Source: Trichostrongylus colubriformis
Lineage: Eukaryota > Nematoda > Chromadorea > Rhabditida > Trichostrongylidae
Assembly: GCA_963978905.1 (NCBI GenBank)
Contig: OZ022256.1
Coordinates: 7,299,501-7,363,500, forward strand
DNA length: 64,000 nucleotides
Direction: 5' to 3'
Position numbers and translations under genes: made by a program. The notes beneath the pieces are model-generated. The model saw nothing but the letters and a program-made list of their open reading frames with translations. It made no database searches and had not been told where the DNA came from. Positions 12,301-22,270 of this stretch are shown here, one piece after another. Position 1 is the first letter of the stretch. Each line of letters starts with the position of its first letter.

Positions 12301-13400
12301 TATTTAGATTTTTGCGAGTAACGTAATGATGCGATTGTACATGCAAATAATGGTACTTTCAGTCACTGCTCTGGAAATAAAAAACTGTTCCACATAAAAG
12401 CTTGAGGATGCTCCTGTGGCCTATTATACTCGCTGAGGAGCTTTCATGCCACCGGTCATTTTCATTGCTTTTTTTTTGTACAAAAAAAACGATGGAAACG
12501 TTGTCGTGATCAACGGTACATCTTTAGAGGCCTCTGTGGAGACCCAATACCCGCACCCCTTTACCTTAGAGAGCTCGGATTGGATTCGAAAGCATGGCGC
12601 ACTCCATAGGTACCGATAGCGCCCTCAACCGCGGCGACCAATTCATTCTTGGCCACGTATCTTATAAATCACTGGAGAGCATGTTCACCGTCACCAACCA
12701 TGAAATGATATCCAGTATAATCCTGGCAGACTGATTATATTTTATAAATACAGTAGCGCTTCTAATTTTCCCCTCTATTCGTCAAGAATAACAACTTCCC
12801 AAAAGAATGTAAAGAACTAGTCCTTGAATCCAAACGACAAAACTAAAATGACTAATGAACGGCAGAGAATGATCGATCGACTCCATACACCCTACCACCG
12901 CCCTTGATAAAAGACCGAACCGATATTTGCCGTAAAGTGAACTTCAACATTTCAATATACTTTTTCTATCACCAAATTTCTCCGCACTTTATATACCATA
13001 AGCTCGATCAAATGCCTCTAATCTGACTGCATGGTGTACTCCAAAGAAACCCAAACTATTTCCGTCCATAATAAGTACTTTGATGCATTCCTTTTCCACA
13101 GCTGTCACTACTCGCTGTCACGGCCTTTCACTCGCGTCACGCCATCAATAAAACAATGAAAACAGCGCTTGGCTGCTTGCCAACACTGTACACCACCAGT
13201 GTGATACAGAATGGAGTGGGGAAACTCACCTTGAACTCGCCCTCCCGATTCGTCCATTGAATCAGTTGCGGATGTTCGCCTTGAACCAGTAATTCCAACA
13301 GAAATTGCCACAATGTGATATTTGAGTCCACTGACGTTCTATTCGAGAACTCATTATCGTGACGGGTAGTCATGCCTACAGAAGGCATCGTGTCCATCAT
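6089..13400 (-). CDS. lin-1: ELK-family ETS transcription factor, LIN-1 orthologue, seven exons, complete
   Basis: In transcription order the exons are 13400-13230, 12106-11987, 11633-11399, 10831-10717, 9156-9012, 8861-8635 and 6320-6089. They join in frame to 414 aa plus TAA, with phases 0, 0, 1, 2, 0 and 2. The ETS domain spans residues ~28-108, from [11 protein letters not shown] through [16 protein letters not shown] to [11 protein letters not shown]. The [10 protein letters not shown] ending is the ELK/LIN-1 type. Further on are a polyproline run (~142-149), a SUMO consensus IKEE at 166-169, a basic RKRR at 253-256 with several S/T-P sites, and the FQFP ERK-docking motif at 352-355. C. 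elegans LIN-1 has the same order of parts and a similar length (441 aa). Known role: a DNA-binding repressor or activator relieved by MPK-1/ERK in vulval induction. The start is the first ATG after a splice acceptor, with 27 residues before the ETS domain. Intron 6 carries a MITE. Confidence 0.95.
7807..8037. mobile_element. MITE in lin-1 intron 6
   Basis: About 28-bp inverted ends: left GTGTGCCCTTATGTCAGGAT continuing TTCGCAC, right the reverse complement with two extra bases after GTGTG. Length 231 bp, no coding capacity. A second hairpin lies inside (GGGACCCA/TTGGGTCCC near 7872-7895). The target duplication is unclear, so the superfamily is not assigned. Confidence 0.7.
8635..8861 (-). 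CDS. lin-1: lin-1 exon 6
   Basis: Acceptor GATGTTCAG, donor TTTTCG|GTTAGT. Encodes [19 protein letters not shown] and a Met/Gln-rich stretch, resembling the region before the C-box of ELK proteins. An upstream phase-0 acceptor (ATCAAACAAG) would add 11 residues and cannot be excluded. Confidence 0.88.
9012..9156 (-). CDS. lin-1: lin-1 exon 5
   Basis: Acceptor CCGTTTAG, donor GTG|GTAAGC. Encodes a Ser/Pro-rich stretch with SVTPPGP and a basic SSRKRRASP. The basic run could serve nuclear import, and S/T-P sites are possible ERK targets. Confidence 0.85.
10717..10831 (-). CDS. lin-1: lin-1 exon 4
   Basis: Acceptor ACGTTCCAG, donor AACAG|GTAGAG, phase 1 in and 2 out. Encodes a serine/threonine-rich linker ([20 protein letters not shown]). 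It was chosen because it is the only nearby splice-bounded stretch that joins exons 3 and 5 in frame. Confidence 0.85.
11399..11633 (-). CDS. lin-1: lin-1 exon 3 (end of ETS domain, proline-rich, SUMO site)
   Basis: Acceptor GTTGCAG, donor CATG|GTGCGT. It begins [11 protein letters not shown], ending the ETS domain. A polyproline tract and IIKEEP follow. Sumoylation at psi-K-x-E sites is known to contribute to LIN-1 repression in C. elegans. Confidence 0.94.
11987..12106 (-). CDS. lin-1: lin-1 exon 2 (ETS recognition helix)
   Basis: Exactly 40 codons between TTTTTCAG and AAG|GTTTGC. It contains [20 protein letters not shown] and [11 protein letters not shown]. The two arginines of the LSRALRYYY helix that contact GGA cores are present. 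Confidence 0.96.
13230..13400 (-). CDS. lin-1: lin-1 exon 1 (first coding exon)
   Basis: Starts ATGATGGAC and ends TTCAAG|GTGAGT. It encodes the short N-terminus and the first half of the ETS domain ([18 protein letters not shown], then WTNREGEFK). Confidence 0.93.
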
Positions 13401-13409
13401 TTCGATCTT

Positions 13410-13417
13410 CTGCAGAA
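13410..13417 (-). promoter_or_regulatory. Splice acceptor upstream of lin-1 ATG (trans- or cis-)
   Basis: On the minus strand TTCTGCAG lies nine bases before the ATG. It may accept a spliced leader or a non-coding first exon from the CpG-rich region near 14.5 kb. The sequence alone does not decide. Confidence 0.5.
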
Positions 13418-14659
13418 CTTCTGGAGCAACCGATCACTATTCAACGTCTTCAGAACAGTGATGACCACTTCAAAATCTGTAAATCATCAATTATAGTTGC
13501 TTAATTGTCTTTATTATGCGACATGAGATAAAAGGAGCACCTCGAACATCAAGCCATAGGAAATGGAAAAAATTGCAATAAAAATTTGATAAGCGATCAG
13601 CGTGTCACAGATAACGATAAGATGAACAATAAAAAATGATGATGAAGGAGGAAAAATGAAAAACAAGGTATGAACGCGTTCTAATCTGTTAAATAATCTA
13701 CCAACACGTTCAAACATGATCTACACGTGAATACGGAAAGCTTGTCCTGGAAAAATGCTGTGAACTGCATGGTAAAGAAACGTTTATCATCGAGGATGGA
13801 TCAGAAAGATGAGCACGGGGGACCGGAAAAATAAGCACGGGGGGACATCTCGTCACTACGATACATGAAAGCCTCATTTGGCTTCATGTCGCTGGTGCTT
13901 AGCGTTCGCACGAGCCTGTGATATTTTGATTTTTTTTTTATCAAACCAAAAATTTCCTAGTAACTTTAAAACCGAGCTTTCAATTATTTGTAGGAGTTCA
14001 AGTAAACAAGTTTTTCCTTGTGGCTCGGAGGACTTTCCATTGATTTATGGTTTATTACTCAAGTTCTGGGTGTGTAGCCATGTTTCAGCATGTTAACGGA
14101 TTATCTTGTATCTTTTGCACGATTTAACATGTTGCATGCACGCCACGCCACTGCATTCGCGGGAACGCCCATAATGACATCATTCAAAAAAAAATCATCC
14201 ATCATTTTTAAAAAGGGCTGTTCTTTCTGGCCTCATAGCTAGCTACCTATTCCCTGGTTTATCCCTTGTGTAAATTACCCTTGAGTGTAAAGGCGTGGCC
14301 CAGATCCCGCCCCTCATCGGGACGAGAACACAGGTGAATAGCGCGTTCGCCGTTAAGAGGATTATGCGTGCAATGCAGTGCAGCGTGTGTGTGATGTGTT
14401 TGAACGGATACACACTCACATCATGGCGGATATTAATCGTTAACCTAATTGACAATTTGATGTTCCGGGGTGTGTACGATGTGGGTTTCGGTCGGTGGAG
14501 AGGTGATTAGACGACAACAACCGGGGCGCCGATCAATATCAGCACACGATCAGTGGCAGCAACCACCACGACGAGAAGAGGGTGATGGAAGACGATCGGT
14601 CGGAAGTGAAGGAGAGCGCTAGTACGGAGATGGAACCCGTTTATGGTGATGACGAGACA

Positions 14660-14709
14660 TGACGGCTATGTGTGTGTGTATCTCTGTCTATGTATGTGTA
14701 TGTGTGTGA
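14660..14709 (+). repeat. TG/TATG microsatellite
   Basis: Imperfect (TG)n and TATGTG units. Confidence 0.8.
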
Positions 14710-15146
14710 CGATTGTCCCCCCTCGCTTCATGCAACCATCACTACCACAACGGGGTTCTTTCTTCAGCCAGCTGCCACCCACAGGACTCGTTTTCACTTG
14801 ACACCTCGTTCCTCCCACGGGGACATATGACGTCACAAGCAGTGGATCCCTGCTATCAAGAATCAGTAAATGATTTGGGTGGTTCCCGGGGTCGCATTAC
14901 GACGATGTCGCAGCAAATAGCGATTACGACCATAAGTTAAGCGATATGACGCTACAATGGTCAATGATTGCCGGTAATTCGGTCTTTTGCCAATTTTTTG
15001 TGGAACACCCACTATTCTTCCGCATTCCTGATCAGTTTGTTTCTGGAATGTGGCGGAGTGGTGTTTTGTTAAAGGGATAGGATGGTAGTCCCTTTTGAAT
15101 CTGCCGAAAGAAGAGCAACATTTACTGCCGTGGTAATCATGGTATT

Positions 15147-15199
15147 GGGCGGGGCTATCCCTCCAATAGGCGGAGCTACCCCCTGTACTAGGCGGAGCT
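15147..15199 (+). promoter_or_regulatory. Cluster of three phased GC-boxes
   Basis: GGCGGGGCTATC, GGCGGAGCTACC and GGCGGAGCTTCT start at 15148, 15169 and 15191, a spacing of 21 and 22 bp or two helical turns. GC-boxes of this form bind Sp1/KLF-type zinc fingers. It lies about 1.75 kb upstream of the lin-1 ATG. Regulation of lin-1 is inference. Confidence 0.35.
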
Positions 15200-15400
15200 T
15201 CTCCTCGACCAATTAATAATTGATTCGGGATCGCCAAATAAGGGCAGTTTTTTCCAGTACAGTCAAAAGAAGAGAAATCAAAGAGCATTTCCTCGCACTT
15301 GTGGGTGGAAATTCAATCCCAACGTTTTTCAGACTACCTAGAGCATTTTTCTTTCAGGCTTTCTGCAATTACAAACGAAATACTAAAACAAAAAAATGCT

Positions 15401-18400
15401 TGTTTCCAAGCGCCTAACCGTTTCTAGGTAATTAGAATGGAGTAAAACCCTACATCACCCTGTTTGAAAAGAGTCCATTTCTATGTAGAAATATTCACAA
15501 CCTCGAGAATCCTCGAAATATTCCCCACTTGGCTATCAATTTTCCTTCCCCACCTGAACTCTCCCATAGAAATTACTCCCTCTCTTGTACATATGATACT
15601 CCATTACCACCACGTAATGTTTACTTCTAACCAACTTCGGGGTAGCCGCATAAAACCGGTTTGTGGCACGGTCAGATTTAGTTCCAAAAATGTCATCTTC
15701 AATATCAATAACTTCTCCTTCCACATTTACCAATGGTTGATTAAAAAGGACAGCTCGGTGGAAATATAGAGACTTTCATGAGAATTAGTCAAGAACTTTA
15801 GAAGCCGAAGAATGGATGGAATGATCTGAGCTGTTAACACCGTCAGAAGTAGGATATCGAATAGGCAAAAAAATCCTTGCAAGTGGTTTTGGCAGATTTT
15901 TTTGGGATTTTGTGCTTTCCAAAACCGGATCTAATGATCACAACCATTCGCAGTACAATTAACGATTTTTAAACTTTCTGATATATAAATCAATAAAATT
16001 ATAGTCGATTGAAGATCAGAGAAAAAACGTTATACCATGTGAAAAAGTGATATGGATAGATTCCCAAAGCCATGCAAAGCCACTTACTCATGTCCGCACA
16101 GTATAAAAACTTCAAAACAATATAACTCAAATTAATGACCCAACTGCGAGACCCCCCTGGCCCCCCCCCCCCCCCTCCCTGCGGCTAAGAGAGAGAAATG
16201 TGATGAAAACGATAATGATTGAGGCTTCTCAAAATACGAGGAAAAAGCTGAAGTTGCATTGGTGCCTGCCCTTGTGAGGATGAGCCCAGGCTCGAGACAG
16301 GCGACGTGAGTGGAACACTCGAACAGCCTGGGGCGAAATGGAGAAAACACAAACAAACACAAACGTCAACACCCCTAAGAGACTGAACATACACACACAG
16401 AGACGCGGACAACCGTAAATAGACAAGACAGCAAGTAGCGACCAAAATTGAAGTGAATGATGGAGACTGTCGGAGGTCGCCTGATGTACATGGAAAAAAA
16501 CATGTTGGAAAAGCTTGAATTTGAAGAGAAACTTTTAATAAGTTAGGGGGGACATTGAATTTCAACGGTAATCTATCTTCCATTTATAGTATAAAAGACC
16601 AGATGTCCGTGCAGGATTCTTGTACGGTTATACGGTGTACTCTAAGTACAGTGCATGATTATTGACTGATCATCCACTTTCTGAGAGTACGCCATGCATC
16701 TGAGCTTCATCTAATATCGTAGGCGTGACAGCTTACATGACCTGTACTTTGCTGATAGAACACATCACGGAAGATGTGGTTTTACCTCTCTGCTCCGAAC
16801 CAAATAAGGCCCAAATTACTGACTTATGAGGGCAATACGATAGGAGCAGAAGCGGGAACGATCTCGGAATCAGAATTGCATAACCGCCTTCTGCCGTTAC
16901 ACCACAGTTGTCTAGGCTAACTAGGAACTCGCTGAATGGGTTAATTATGTGGTTTACTGTATTATGTGGATTATGTGGTCGGTTTTTTAGAAAGACAATG
17001 CTATTCAATTAAGAGGGGGGTGACAACAAATCTGCTCGGGAGGAAGAGCTTCATGAATTGCTCACAACTAAAGAAGTTTCTTCCTTGTGGGTGTAACAAA
17101 AATCCTGAGCGCCCAGATATTGTCTCCCTCCTTCTCCCCCCACAGATTTAGCACCAAAAACACTCATAATATCTTTTTTCTCCTATGATTAGCCAAAATC
17201 GAAATAGCAACCAAATTGGTATTGCCACACTATCAACCGATTCGTCGATGACAATGAAGAAGGAAAAAAGCAAAAAAAAAGAAGGAAGAGAATGTTATAT
17301 CAGCAGTTGCGTCAGGACTTATGAAAAAAGATCAGGTAAAAATTCTAAAGAATAATATGAGTTAAATTTAGAGAACTGTTCTCTTGGATCCTAACCCTAA
17401 TTGCGTAGGCAACGGCGTAGCGGTGCCTTAGTTGGAAGGTAATAAGTAATGACATCTGACAAGGGCACCCGTTCCCACAACCGGGTGGGTCTGACCTTAA
17501 AGAGTGAAAAAGAAGAGAATATTCACATTATTGGGATTTTTGCTACCCTTACAACTACCAAGGCCATCCAGGAATTGTAGCTATGCGGCTAAACTAGACT
17601 GTGCTTTCACCTAAACTGGCACCGCTAATGGTGAATACTCCTTCTGACTCGCCTCGAACCTCGCCACTGCGCGTGCACTTACGTGCTTTCGCATCTCAAG
17701 TGCAACCGGACAGCCAGTGGAAGGTTCAAATGGCCACCACCACCACTTCCGCTTGTCTAACATAGCGGTAGTCGCATAATGTACCACACCCAAAGTGTAC
17801 AATAAGCTTCGGGGACGTGCCCAAATTTGCTGAGACCTTTCCCGGAAGACTCTTCCAGAGAGCCAATCGACACCGCCGTTCCACTCCTGTCCACTAACCA
17901 TACATCACATGTGGATGGAACCATGGGTGCGCACAGCGTAATCCCCAAACCACAGTGATCACGTCGATGACCGCGACGAAACGAACGGCCGGCCGTAGAT
18001 GACGACCCTATGTGGTGATAAATGTGCACGTGATTTATCAAACAGCAGTCGATGCACTTCGAAATCTGATACGGTAACGAGTTGACAGGTTCTTGTTCCA
18101 TCCCACTGATGAAGGAAAAACACGGCAGAAGATGGGGACGGGATAGGGAATTCAAGAAATGGCATGTTATCGATTCGGTGAACCCCAATTGAGGGGTCCG
18201 TTATCAGTCCAACATCCGGGACGAAAATATATGTGTGTGTGATAACGAGGCAAGTGTTGGGGGTAGATAGGCAGAGAGCATCCTCCAATAGGCTACTTGG
18301 TCAGGATTAGTGAGTCATCAGCCGGTAAGTGATACAAAGGAGCACCTTCTTCCTCCATCGAGACGTCATATCATAGAAGCTGACGTCAGCAGAAAAGGTA

Positions 18401-20903
18401 AAGTTGGGAAAAATTGCGAATGCGTTTCGAAATTGCAAGCACAAATGATTGCAGAATGGGCAAACGTGTTTAGGAAACCATAAATATTATACTATACTAT
18501 ATTTTTTTCAGGGGCCGACAGCATTATTTTATCCGCTTGTTTTTCCAAGTTGCAATTTTCCTTCTAAAGTATTCATATCCAGATCAACGTTCAACGTATT
18601 CATATCCAGAGTTCAACGTACGTTTTTGTGGCCCCTGTGGGACACTTCCTGGTGGTATAAATAAGTAAATAAATATCAAGTGAATAGCTAAACAAATAAA
18701 AGGATTTGTAGAATGACACTGTATTTATTACCGAAGGAGAACCACGATAAGTCCTCTCCCTGATCGGCTTTATATTACTTCTTTGCGATCCAAACAGAAA
18801 ACAGTTCTAACGTAACGATTCATGGGATCTTATGACGCGCCATGGAGTCGTACGCCATCCAAAATTCCCCTAAGGATTGCATAGTTCGACCCACATAACT
18901 TATGCCAGGAGATCGGCAGAAGCTATAATAATACACGAAAAACAGAGCGCTAAATAAGACCTCAGAGAAAAAACCCTTCAAATCTCGGCGACCGAGCACT
19001 TGATTTTCTTTGTGAGGTGTGGCGCATTTCCGTGGGAAATTTATATAAAATTCTATAGAAATTTCACATTTCCTTTCTTGTGCTGAAAATGTGAAGAGAC
19101 TTCACTAAGTAGCCGCCATTTCAGAAATCCAAACAAGGTCTTGACCTTATGCATGAAATAACAAAAGCTCAATCCTTTTGTAAGATTGCCGGTTCCTTAA
19201 AGATCAAAACTGCCGGAAGGTAGCTACATCAAATCAACAGCACCCACTTTAGAACCATCCACGGGAAAAGTTCCTGTGGAGAGCTGACGAGCATTGCACC
19301 GAAGTGGCATAGAAGGATCCATTCTTTGTTCGAGGTACACGACTGAGCTTCTTTGTAGCGATAAATGATAAAATTCGCTTCCATGACGCCATTCCATCAT
19401 CTGGAGATAATGGACAAGCTGTCGTCACTTCCCATTCTCGGGACGAACACCTCGGTGCCAGCGACCTGGTGACAGTGAGAAAGATGGGTGAAATCGGATG
19501 CTTCCTGTGTCAACCCTCACCTGGGTGGCTTTTGCTCGCTATCCCTGCGAAGGAACACTGAGTTCAGAACAATTAAGCGAATCGCATCCCAGAATCATCC
19601 CTCTGAGCTGTGCAGGTTATCCAGAAAAATAACGCCCATAAACTGTTCTTCACCAGGATATCCCGTTTGAGACATCCCACAATGGACATCGGACGAGTAT
19701 GGGCTGCTTGAGGAAGTTGCGCAATGTTTGCACGCGATTTCCGGCGAGACTGCACCTTATCGTGAAACGTTAGACGTGAAGAAGTGGTTGGATTCCAGAC
19801 GAGCGGTCAGCTGGCCAACAGCTCCGGCTGGTTCCTGCTGGGTTGAAATTGGCCAACGACCTACCCACGATATAAACGGTATGTACCTCCGAGTAAACAA
19901 GCGACAACATCAACTGCTTTGGAAAATTGTGGAACCCCATTGTGAGCAAAATTCATCAAAATGGTTAAGTATAAAGATATGGTGTAACACGGTGTATTTA
20001 CGAGCAGTTAACATCACAACGTCTCTGCTTCTAACCGAAGAAGGAACAGGTCGGGGCAGCAGTCGTCGGACGGGGACGAAGAGGAGCGCGCGGGGGACGA
20101 CGACAGCGCCCCCGACCGACCCTGATAAGGAGCGAAAACATTTCTTCAGCACTGATCTAAGACGAGTATCGATTTCCGGCACTTTGAATAAAATGGTGGT
20201 GGGGAAAGAGCGTGACCGTATAATGACGTTGATAATGATGATGAATTCCATAGCCAGTTTTCCTCCACGCGACTTTCAGTACTTTCCACAAATCTTCGAT
20301 CTTAACTAGGTGATTAAGGTCTTGCTACTGGAAAAAAGAAATATACTGTGACCAATTCTGACGTAGAAAGCTTCCGACGGAAATCGGTGTCTGGTAGTAA
20401 GGCGAAAACTGTTTAGAAAAGAATCGTTGATGCATTACTTCGTAGTAATAATGACTTTACTGTGTGAAGAAGAGAAAGAGTCGCTTGAAGGTCAAGTGCT
20501 GTCCATGGAAAAAACGTTTGAAAATTGATTAATTGTAGATGATTATCATTCCATAAAAAGAGGTAAGAAGTCATCAGTCGAGACGATGCACTGCGGTTGA
20601 ATGCGTTGGCATCGGATGGACAGCGATAAGACGAAATGGCCAAAAAGTCCACAAAAACTTGGCAAACTATGGAAACCACCCACCAGAGTAGGCACAAACG
20701 ACACACACCCAAAGGCCTACATGAGTACGGTGCATCTTCATCAAAACACTTAGCACCTTGTGTGGGCGGTACTTCCACTCATGGGAAAGTGCTACCACCA
20801 TTCTATTACCAGACGATTCCATACAGACCCAATTTGGAAACTTTCCTGTTCACAGAACCTCGAAAATTACGGTAGTTTTGCATGTTCGCCGACGGTAAAG
20901 GTA
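15401..20903. other. Gene-poor stretch
   Basis: No recognisable gene. Open frames on the minus strand at 17611-18288 and on the plus strand at 19728-20309 (193 codons) lack domain similarity or splice context I can trust. A CpG-rich acidic frame (SDGDEEERAGDDD) sits at ~20050-20130. Direct copies of GTATTCATATCCAGA occur at 18570-18610. A homopolymer (C)15 lies at 16161-16175. Confidence 0.4.
16161..16175 (+). repeat. Poly-C run (15)
   Basis: Fifteen C in a row, preceded by CCCCCCTGG. The minus strand is a G-run. Confidence 0.9.
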
Positions 20904-21944
20904 TTGGGTCATTCCACAAGTAGTGTCGTTTTTTTTTCAAGCAAAAATTTTTGCCACAAGTCACAAGTTTTTGCAGCATATTATATATCATTCGGAAGAA
21001 AATTCTCTGCTCTACAAAATGGCATACCTAGTTTTCGAGTATGTTAGAATGGCGCCGACATTTAGGCCGGCGAAGAGGTAGGTCCAGCAGACGAAAATTG
21101 GCCAACCCGGCAATCAATTAAAACACTACATTTTGCTAGAGGAAAACTAACCAACCATGTGTTGCGTACTTAGCTCCGGCCTCTCCTGCAAGTTTCATCA
21201 GTTGGTTGCTTGAAAAGTCACGTCGCTCTTTTTCCACATTTAGTTCTTCCGCCACAACTCGGTGATTTTTGACAATTTGTTCGAAAAAACGCAAGATAAT
21301 TTTCTCAACCAATCAGTTGTAAGAGTGGTGAAATGTTAAGAACAGGTGGTGGGTAGAAACAGGGAAATACCTTTGACCGGATTCCTTAAGTTTCTCATGG
21401 AAAAAATAAATTGTGAAAAATGTCAACTGGACCCCTATCACATGGTATTAAAACTCAATCTGAATCGCAGCCAAAACAAACTAGAAAGATGTTTTCGATA
21501 GAGCAGAAAAAGTCCTTCGAAGTGGTTCATAAAACAACTCTAAGCAAGAAGTTCGAAAGAAAAAAAGAAGTTCGTTTTGAATAAATGTGGGTGCTTTCGG
21601 AAAAAGGATTTTAGAAAAAAAACGACACGACTTCTTGATCAACTAAACATTGGAAATTGTAGAAGAGGTCAGGACTAAGTACGCGACACATGACTGGTTG
21701 ATTTTTCTAAAGTGAAATATAGTGTTTCAATTGATTGCCGGTTTGGTCAATTTTTGTCGGCTGGACCTATCGCTTCGCCAGCCTAAATGTCGGCCCCATT
21801 CTAACAAACTCAAAAACCATACATGTCATTTTGTAGAGCAGGAGAACCTCTTTCAAATGATATATGACATGCAGCGGAAACTTGTAATTTCATAGGAAAA
21901 ATTTACGCTCGAAAAAAAACGACGTTACTTATGGAATGGCCCAA
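20904..21944. mobile_element. Long fold-back Tc1/mariner-like non-autonomous element
   Basis: The element is bounded by TA at 20902-20903 and 21945-21946. Ends read TTGGGTCATTCCACAAGTA and, on the other strand, TTGGGCCATTCCATAAGTAA, each followed by a T-run after CGT. The two arms (about 20904-21205 and 21645-21944) remain recognisable inverted copies over ~300 bp at roughly 75-80% identity, including CTGCTCTACAAAATG and GCCGACATTTAGG blocks. The ~440-bp centre is unique here. There is no transposase frame. The TA duplication points to Tc1/mariner. The divergence of the arms implies an old insertion. Confidence 0.85.
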
Positions 21945-22185
21945 TACATGTAGCGCACTTGCTGGAGGTGTTTTGCCGCATCTGCACCGAAACAGAAATT
22001 CCATTTCACACCCAGAGCCGGATCTGCCTAGGAGAAAATGCTCATTGGGTTGGTATTGATTGAAAATGAATTCGCTGAGCACTTGTCCCCTCTTTTTTAC
22101 GAGATGGATGAAAGGTGAGTGCTGGATCATGGTTAAAAACCCTGAGTCATAGTTTATCCCATTTCGGTGCTGTAATTAAGGATGA

Positions 22186-22270
22186 GGGGACAACTTGTTG
22201 ATTGCTAAACATAACGTGTCTTCACATGAGTAATAAAAAGTAACATCAGCAGGATCGACAAGTTGCCCTC
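22186..22270. mobile_element. Short MITE, GGGGCAACTTGTTG family (copy 1)
   Basis: Ends GGGGACAACTTGTTGAT and, inverted, ATCGACAAGTTGCCCTC. About 85 bp, the smallest of three copies in the window. Confidence 0.55.

Larger units (their letters stand above)
13418..15400. other. lin-1 upstream region
   Basis: No named gene. It holds a CpG-rich stretch at ~14300-14650, a TG/TATG microsatellite at 14660-14709 and three phased GC-boxes at 15147-15199. An open plus-strand frame of about 50 codons ends at 14664 (it includes MEDDRSEVKES). Its polar composition looks protein-like, but no splice context supports it. The likeliest function is the lin-1 promoter and 5' UTR. Confidence 0.4.

Noticed and set aside
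12471..12490. TTTTTTTTGTACAAAAAAAA palindrome in lin-1 intron 1
   Set aside because: The flanks do not continue the inverted repeat. It is a chance pairing of homopolymer runs.
19728..20309. 193-codon plus-strand ORF
   Set aside because: No domain, no splice context, and about one ORF of this length is expected by chance in 64 kb on both strands.
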